From assembly GCA_016709575.1 (NCBI GenBank), contig JADJMM010000007.1, positions 124,001 to 188,000 on the forward strand: DNA of 64,000 bases, written 5' to 3'. This document shows, in pieces, positions 58,160 through 64,000 of this stretch (position 1 is its first letter; each line of letters starts with the position of its first letter). The notes below the pieces were generated by a model. That model had not been told where the DNA came from and did no database searches. It saw only the letters and a list, made by a program, of their open reading frames with translations. The stretch comes from Sphingobacteriaceae bacterium (lineage in GTDB: Bacteria; Bacteroidota; Bacteroidia; B-17B0; Aurantibacillaceae). The position numbers were made by a program, and so were the translations under genes.

Positions 58160-61100
58160 ATGAAATTAAAATTATCGATTGCTATTTTATTGGCTTTATT
58201 TGGATTCCAAGTAAATGCACAAGTATCAGGAGTTGTTACCGTACCAGGAACGTACACTTCTATCGCTGCGGCTATTAACGACTTAAACACTGTAGGTGTG
58301 AGTGGTACAGTTAATGTTGACATTGCAGCCGGTTATACAGAAACTGCTCCAGTTGGCGGTTATACTTTAACAGCTTCAGGAACTAGTACCAGTCAAATCA
58401 CATTTCAAAAGAGTGGTGTAGGTGCAAATCCTTTAATTACTGCTAACGCCGGAGGTACCGGCACACCCGGAACTGCGATTCAAGACGGTGTATGGCGTTT
58501 AGTAGGTTCTGATTATATTACTATCGATGGTATTGACATCATGGATCCAAACGTTGCTAACCCTGCAACTATGGAATTCGGTTATGGCTTATTAAAAGCA
58601 AGCGCTACTAATGGTTGTCAGTATAACACTATTAAAAACTGTGTTATTACATTAAACAGAGTAAATAATGCAACAGGAACAGCTCCTGCGGTAGACGGTT
58701 CACGCGGTATTGATGTAGTGAATGCATTAACTGCAGCACATACAAGTATTTTAACAGTAACAGCAGCAAGCGGAACTAACTCTTACAATATGTTTTATGG
58801 TAACACCATTCAAAATTGTAACATCGGTATTTCGTTAATTGGTTATGCAGCATCAACGCCATTCACAAATGCTGATACTAATAATGATATTGGTGGTACT
58901 TCAGCTTTAACTGGTAACACAATCGTTAATTACGGTGGTGGCGGAACAGCTAATCCTGCTGCAGCTATTAGAACTTTAGCTCAGTATAATTTAAACGTAT
59001 CTTATAACAACATTAACAATAATAACGGTTCAGGTATAAGTCATGGAACTACTTTACGTGGTATTTATTTAAATACTGCTGTTAGTGCAAATGTTGTAGT
59101 GAATAGCAATACGCTAACAATGAATGGCGGAGCGACTACATCTTTATTAAATGCGATTGAAAATATTTCAGGTTCAACTCCTGCTACAAACACAGTTTCA
59201 ATTTCAAATAATATTATTCAAAACTCAACTTATACCACAGCAACAAGTGGGAATTTTGGTTGTATTATTAATTCAGGAAGTCCGGCTACTTTAAATGTGA
59301 TGAATAATTTAGTAAATAATAATACTTTATCTGGTACCGGAACATTCACAGGAATAGATGGTGGTGGTTCAAACGTTGCTACTGTTTTAGCATTAAGTAG
59401 CAATACAGTAACAAACAACAGTAAAACAGGCGTAAGCGGAACGTTTTATTGTATGCGCGCATCAACGGCATCTTTAACTGTAAACGGAAATATAATTAAC
59501 AACAACTCTATACCGAGCACATCAGGTACTGGTTCATCAACAATGGCGGGTTATTACAACATTGCTTCTCCGGTATTTGAAGTGCATACTAATAACAGAA
59601 TAGATAATTTAATGATTGGCGGTACTTCAACTTCTACTGGCCATACTATTTACGGTATGTATTCGAACACTGCAAGTAGTTCAATTAAAACTTACAGTGG
59701 TAATGTTATTCACACATTAAGTACAGCTCCAACATTAGCCGGTGGTACTATTTATGGTATTTATCATGCGTTAACAGGAACAACAAATATTTTCAAAAAC
59801 AAAATTTATAGCTTAACCTCAGAAGGTGCCGGTGGTTTTTGCCATGGAATGTATATTAGTTCAGGTAACACAGTAAATATCTATAATAACACTATTGGTA
59901 ATTTAAGTACTCCTTCAACTAATAATGGTATTGCTTTAACAGGTATTTATTTTAATGGTGGTTCTTCACACAATGTATTTTATAATACAGTTTATTTAAC
60001 CGGTGCAAGTACAGGTGCATTATTCGGAAGTTCTGCATTATATACTTCAACAACACCTACAATTAATGTACGTAACAACGTTTTCATTAATACTTCAACA
60101 GCAAGTGGCGCAGGATTTACATCTGCATTCAGAAGAAGTTCTGCTACTATCGCTACCTTCTCTAACTCATCAAATAATAATATTTTATATACTGGTACCC
60201 CAAGTGCTAGTAATGTAATTTATTACGACGGAACAACTTCTTATCAAACATTAGCAACTTACCAAGCCGCTGTTACCCCTCGTGAAACAAACTCAGGAAC
60301 GGAAAACACGCCGTTTTTAAGTACAGTTGGTGCTTCAACAAACTTCTTACATGTTGACCCAGTATTACCTTCTTTAACTGAAAGTGGTGCGGTTAATATT
60401 GCTGGTATAACTGATGATTATGATGCAGATATCCGTCAAGGAAATCCTGGTTACACAGGCTCTGGTTTTTCTCCAGATATGGGTGCTGATGAATACAATC
60501 AAATTTTACCCGGTTGTACTACCGCAAGCGGTGGAACACAATCTACAACTTCATTTACACGTTGTGCCGGACAAACTGTTGGTTTAAACTCTACAGGTTT
60601 CACAATTGGCTCAGGTGTACTTTATCAATGGCAAGTTTCTTCAGTACCAAGCGGACCGTATTCAAATGTAATTGGCGGCACTGGTGCTACTACACCTTCT
60701 TATACAACAGGTGCTTTACCGGCTGGAACTTATTATTATGTTTTACTTACAACTTGTACAATTACATCTGTAACAGGAACATCGAATGAGTCAACAGTAA
60801 CTGTAAACGCAGTTCCTACAGCGTCAGCTTCAAGTAATTCACCAATATGTGAAGGACAAACCTTAAACTTTACTGCTGGAACAGACATTGGAACTAATTT
60901 TATTTGGACTGGTCCTAGTAGCTTTACATCAACTACTCAAAATCCTAATATTTCTTCTACTACATCTTCTTTAAGTGGAATTTATAATTTAATAGTATCC
61001 AATGGAAACTGTACTGCAACAGCTGTTAGTACAACGGTTTCAATTAATGCTACACCGGGTGCATTAACAGTAACGCCAACTTCAGGTACTTTATGTGCAG

Positions 61101-62365
61101 GTAGTCCGCAAACTGTTACAGCAGTTGGTGGTGAGTATAACAGTGCAATGGCATTTGGCACTCAAGCTAATCAAAACAGCGCTTCAACTACGGCAGCTGG
61201 TTACCCTGCTCCGTATAGCGTTTATTATGGCGGACAACGTATGCAAGTTTTAGTTTTAGCAAGCGAGTTAACCGCTGCAGGTTTTGTAGCTAATTCTAAA
61301 ATTACAAGTGTTCAATTCCCGGTAGTATCTAAAGGTGCAAATTGGGGTGTAGGTGTTATGGATTGCCAAAATTTCCAAGTGAACATCGGAACAACAGCTT
61401 TAAATTCTCTAACCGCATTTCAAACGGGATTATCAAATGTTGTAGCTCCAATGAGTTTTACTCCGGTAGTAGGGTATAGTAATACACACACTTTCTCAAC
61501 TCCATTTATTTGGAACGGCACAAGTAATATTATTTTAGAATCAACTTTCTCAAATAGTATTTCGGGTGTAACCGGTGATTTAGTAACTCAATACAATTCA
61601 CCAACCGGTTTTAGCAGTACAATTGTTTATCGTGCCGATAACGTTTCTGCTGCAACAGCTTCTGCTGCAACAACAGTTAACTTTACTTACAACGCCCGCC
61701 CTGATTTCAGATTAAACGGCTCATCGCCTGCAGTTTACTTATGGAGTCCCGCAGCAGGCTTATCTTCTGTAAATACATTAACAACTGTTGCTTCACCAAC
61801 TACAACTACAAATTATATTTTGACAGCCGCAAATAGTGTGTGTACATCAACAGCAGCGGTTTCATTTACAGTATCACCGCTTCCTACTTTATCAGTTACT
61901 CCAAATCCTTCAGTGTTGTGTACTGGTAACTCAGCCACATTAACAGTAGGTGGTGCTAATAGTTATAATTGGACAAGTGTTGGAACTGGATCAACAATTG
62001 TGGTTAGTCCAACAGTTAATACAACATATACTGTTTCGGGTGTTGATGCAAATGGTTGTATTGATTCTACAACATTTGTACTTACTGTATCGCCTTGTAC
62101 AGGAATTGATGCTTTATTAGCCGGTAACAGTGTTGTAAATGTTTATCCAAATCCTACAACAGGTTTAATTACACTTGTAATTTCTGATGTTACTAAAGCA
62201 ACTGAATTAGAAGTTTTTGATGCGATTGGAAAAAAAGTGTTGACCCAAACTATTTCGAATTCTCAAACATTAATTAACATGAATGAATTAGCCAACGGTA
62301 TTTATTCTTACAGAGTGAAAAATTCAGAGGGTTATATTTCCCAAGGTAAATTGGTGAAAGAGTAA
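58160..62365 (+). CDS. giant T9SS type A secreted beta-helix protein
   Basis: A 1401-residue exported protein. Signal peptide MKLKLSIAILLALFGFQVNAQ. Residues about 25-780 have parallel beta-helix rungs (DYITIDGIDIMDPN, NTIQNCNIGISLIGY, NIIQNSTYTTATSGNFG) rich in Asn and Thr. Then come Ig-like modules with Cys pairs (PICEGQTLNFTAGTDIGTNF), a unique segment at about 985-1190, further Ig-like modules, and a type A sorting domain (VVNVYPNPTTGLITLVI, ELEVFDAIGKKVLTQ, GIYSYRVKNSEGY). Beta-helices of this kind bind or cut polysaccharides, but no catalytic Asp cluster is evident. The beginning VVTVPGTYTSIAAAINDLN is typical of the group. Preceded by TATCTTAG at about 58124, a variant -7 box. Confidence 0.85.
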   Translation: MKLKLSIAILLALFGFQVNAQVSGVVTVPGTYTSIAAAINDLNTVGVSGTVNVDIAAGYTETAPVGGYTLTASGTSTSQITFQKSGVGANPLITANAGGTGTPGTAIQDGVWRLVGSDYITIDGIDIMDPNVANPATMEFGYGLLKASATNGCQYNTIKNCVITLNRVNNATGTAPAVDGSRGIDVVNALTAAHTSILTVTAASGTNSYNMFYGNTIQNCNIGISLIGYAASTPFTNADTNNDIGGTSALTGNTIVNYGGGGTANPAAAIRTLAQYNLNVSYNNINNNNGSGISHGTTLRGIYLNTAVSANVVVNSNTLTMNGGATTSLLNAIENISGSTPATNTVSISNNIIQNSTYTTATSGNFGCIINSGSPATLNVMNNLVNNNTLSGTGTFTGIDGGGSNVATVLALSSNTVTNNSKTGVSGTFYCMRASTASLTVNGNIINNNSIPSTSGTGSSTMAGYYNIASPVFEVHTNNRIDNLMIGGTSTSTGHTIYGMYSNTASSSIKTYSGNVIHTLSTAPTLAGGTIYGIYHALTGTTNIFKNKIYSLTSEGAGGFCHGMYISSGNTVNIYNNTIGNLSTPSTNNGIALTGIYFNGGSSHNVFYNTVYLTGASTGALFGSSALYTSTTPTINVRNNVFINTSTASGAGFTSAFRRSSATIATFSNSSNNNILYTGTPSASNVIYYDGTTSYQTLATYQAAVTPRETNSGTENTPFLSTVGASTNFLHVDPVLPSLTESGAVNIAGITDDYDADIRQGNPGYTGSGFSPDMGADEYNQILPGCTTASGGTQSTTSFTRCAGQTVGLNSTGFTIGSGVLYQWQVSSVPSGPYSNVIGGTGATTPSYTTGALPAGTYYYVLLTTCTITSVTGTSNESTVTVNAVPTASASSNSPICEGQTLNFTAGTDIGTNFIWTGPSSFTSTTQNPNISSTTSSLSGIYNLIVSNGNCTATAVSTTVSINATPGALTVTPTSGTLCAGSPQTVTAVGGEYNSAMAFGTQANQNSASTTAAGYPAPYSVYYGGQRMQVLVLASELTAAGFVANSKITSVQFPVVSKGANWGVGVMDCQNFQVNIGTTALNSLTAFQTGLSNVVAPMSFTPVVGYSNTHTFSTPFIWNGTSNIILESTFSNSISGVTGDLVTQYNSPTGFSSTIVYRADNVSAATASAATTVNFTYNARPDFRLNGSSPAVYLWSPAAGLSSVNTLTTVASPTTTTNYILTAANSVCTSTAAVSFTVSPLPTLSVTPNPSVLCTGNSATLTVGGANSYNWTSVGTGSTIVVSPTVNTTYTVSGVDANGCIDSTTFVLTVSPCTGIDALLAGNSVVNVYPNPTTGLITLVISDVTKATELEVFDAIGKKVLTQTISNSQTLINMNELANGIYSYRVKNSEGYISQGKLVKE

Positions 62366-62384
62366 TCATTAACTATATTGTTTT

Positions 62385-62416
62385 AAAAGCCCTCCGCAAA
62401 ACGGTGGGCTTTTTTA
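62385..62416. terminator. bidirectional terminator
   Basis: AAAAGCCC-TCCG pairs with CGGT-GGGCTTTT (62402-62413) followed by T residues. Its right arm reaches the stop codon of the convergent minus-strand gene. Confidence 0.8.
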
Positions 62417-63837
62417 TTTTCTGTAAGTGATAAGGTAAAGTGGAATGAAATTTTTGTAAACCATTTTATTTTCAGTTTCCAGACTTTTTGTTATTGCTTG
62501 GTGAAGATTTGAGTAATTTAACTTCTCCTCCGGAGCCTGAAGAATTTTTCCTAATAAATGCGGCAGCTCTTTTTCAAAAGAAAAAGGGGATTCATTAGTG
62601 TTAATATAGCGCTTGAAAGAGTTTAATTTTGATTCCAATAAATCAATGTTATTATTCATATAATGAACGCAAAGCTCAGTTATTAAACCAAGATGAAAAA
62701 TGTCTTTCCTGAATTTCTCCGCATTTTTAAGTACGAAATTTATATGTTTTAAAGCCTTTCTATATTCACCCGAGTTTATGTAAAATATTGAAAAACTGAG
62801 ATGCGTGTTTAGTTTTTCGTCAAGTGGTAACGCTTCATATAATTCATTAAAAATTATGTCATGCTCTTTTATCTCGTGAAAATTATCCAGTATTTTTCCG
62901 GCTGAAATAAAAAGAACCAATCTTAGCAACACTTTAAGTTTAAAATACTCAGTTAAAACATCAACGTTTTTACTTTTATAAAATTCAAACGAGTGATTTT
63001 GGAAATCGTTAAGGATTACTTCCGCTTCAGAATACATTTTATTAAACATTAGCGCAAGACACATGTTAGAAAGTGATCGGAGGTAATCTCCAGGGTCTTT
63101 CTTTATCAGATACGGATACTGTTCATATAAAAACTTGGCCCTGTTAGCATAGAAATTAGCTGCTGGGTAGTCGCCCTCTTTTACGGCGACAAATCCTTTT
63201 ACTTTGTTGTAAAGAACTTTAGCTGCCGGACTGATAGCTTTTTCTTCGTTTTGTAATAATTTGGATTTAATCGTGCCCTTTTCTCCGAAAAAATATGAAT
63301 TCGTGGATTCTAATCTGAAGGATGCCCAAAGCCCTTCATATTCTAATAAATTAAAATACTCTTTAGAAAGTGTTTCAAGTTTCTTTTTGTCATCACTAAA
63401 GTTATTTTTTAAATAATTAAGATCAGATGTTTTTAGTGCGCTAAGCATTCGCAATTCTATAACTTCAATTTTTATAAGGTGATTTGTTTGCGGATTTTGA
63501 TTTAAAATTTTTCTGTGATTTTGAGAGCTTCATTATTAAATCCTTTAGAATATAAAACTCTGGCGCGCCTAATAAGTTGCTTTTCATCAGGTAAAATAGA
63601 ATCCTGGTGAAACATAAATAAAGCATCCAGTAACTTGTAATATAAACGTGTTGAATTTCCTTCAGTAATAAATTTTTTTGGCGAGGAAGGCTTTTTTGCT
63701 ATCCGCTGAAGTGAATTAAAATCACTTAAAATTTTATTCGGAGTGTCTTTGTTTGAAAATGTTTTCAAATAAAGATGGCAATATCTTTTCTCCGCTCCAT
63801 TTAATGTACTTAATAACTGTAATAAGTTAAAACTCAT
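62414..63837 (-). CDS. TPR-like helical protein, hypothetical (one frameshift)
   Basis: About 474 residues from ATG 63837 (MSFNLLQLLSTLNGAEKRYC). The frame changes near 63505 in an A/T run: KITEKF then ILNQNPQTNHLIKIEVIEL. No signal peptide. The whole protein is predicted helical, with several tetratricopeptide-like pairs (AANFYANRAKFLYEQYPYLI, LNTHLSFSIFYINSGEYRKA). Similar unnamed cytoplasmic helical proteins of about 480 residues occur in Bacteroidota. No enzymatic residues are seen; a scaffold or regulator role is a guess. Confidence 0.65.
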
Positions 63838-64000
63838 TTTATATCCCTTCTAAAAACCATTTTGGTCGAGCAATACAGTAAATATATAGAATATTAATGT
63901 AATTTGAAGTGTAATTTTTGTTTTTATAAATATCTGAAATATAGAGTATTAAGATTATAATGTTCTTTATAGAAACGTAATAGAATCCAAAATTCGTTAT
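63838..64000. other. AT-rich non-coding edge
   Basis: Leader and promoter region of the minus-strand gene, very AT-rich. No gene or strong motif seen before the window ends. Confidence 0.4.

Noticed and set aside
1..64000. CRISPR arrays, rRNA genes or prophage structural genes
   Set aside because: No regularly spaced direct repeats, no rRNA signatures and no capsid, tail or terminase motifs were seen.

Overview
The window is a piece of a low-GC Bacteroidota chromosome, most likely from a gliding or otherwise type IX secretion (T9SS)-equipped lineage. The grounds are: several secreted proteins ending in T9SS type A tails, one ending in a type B (gliding-motility-associated) tail, a TonB receptor with SusD-free lipoprotein partners, promoters of the Bacteroidota form TTTG-N18-20-TAnnTTTG, almost no Shine-Dalgarno sequences, and family content (DUF5689, DUF4173-LRR, TPR-SpoIIE) typical of that phylum. 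I cannot name a genus.

Layout. 1-8220 is accessory DNA. It holds a broken DUF4365-like gene, a 0.5 kb GC-rich palindromic stretch, a heavily decayed tyrosine recombinase, then a probable integrative element: an acidic coiled-coil protein, a zinc-finger protein, two copies of a small acidic domain, and a split large serine recombinase. A GIY-YIG nuclease gene follows, framed by near-identical repeats. From 8220 the chromosome is ordinary: wecB, a barrel-like protein, psd, a TPR/SpoIIE phosphatase, then a minus-strand run etfB-etfA-bifunctional nuclease-PASTA-T9SS protein-rluD, facing pdhB and proline dehydrogenase. A DUF4173-LRR membrane protein precedes a locus made of an EEP-family nuclease, a TonB receptor and two DUF5689 (OB-fold-like) lipoproteins, which I read as an outer-membrane nucleic-acid or phosphoester scavenging system. 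The rest includes a coiled-coil lipoprotein, a DUF2339-DUF3999 pair, DUF2795, a nucleoside transporter, an ABC-F ATPase, smpB, a VWA protein, fabG, a giant type B T9SS adhesin-like protein, mutS, tRNA-Gly and tRNA-Leu, apt, an acyl-CoA dehydrogenase, a GT-C-like membrane protein, pssA, metK, a 1401-residue T9SS beta-helix protein and a TPR-like protein.

Data quality. About fifteen genes, including essential single-copy ones (metK, mutS, pdhB), are split by one-base indels, often in homopolymers or inside invariant catalytic motifs. The simplest reading is residual indel error in an unpolished long-read assembly, so I annotate those as single genes. The two recombinases and the DUF4365 gene could also be genuinely decayed.

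Links between genes. wecB supplies sugar nucleotides for surface glycans. psd and pssA together make phosphatidylethanolamine, and both appear to be transcribed as leaderless messages. EtfAB accepts electrons from acyl-CoA dehydrogenases such as the one at 53143. The nucleoside transporter and Apt fit the proposed nucleic-acid scavenging locus.
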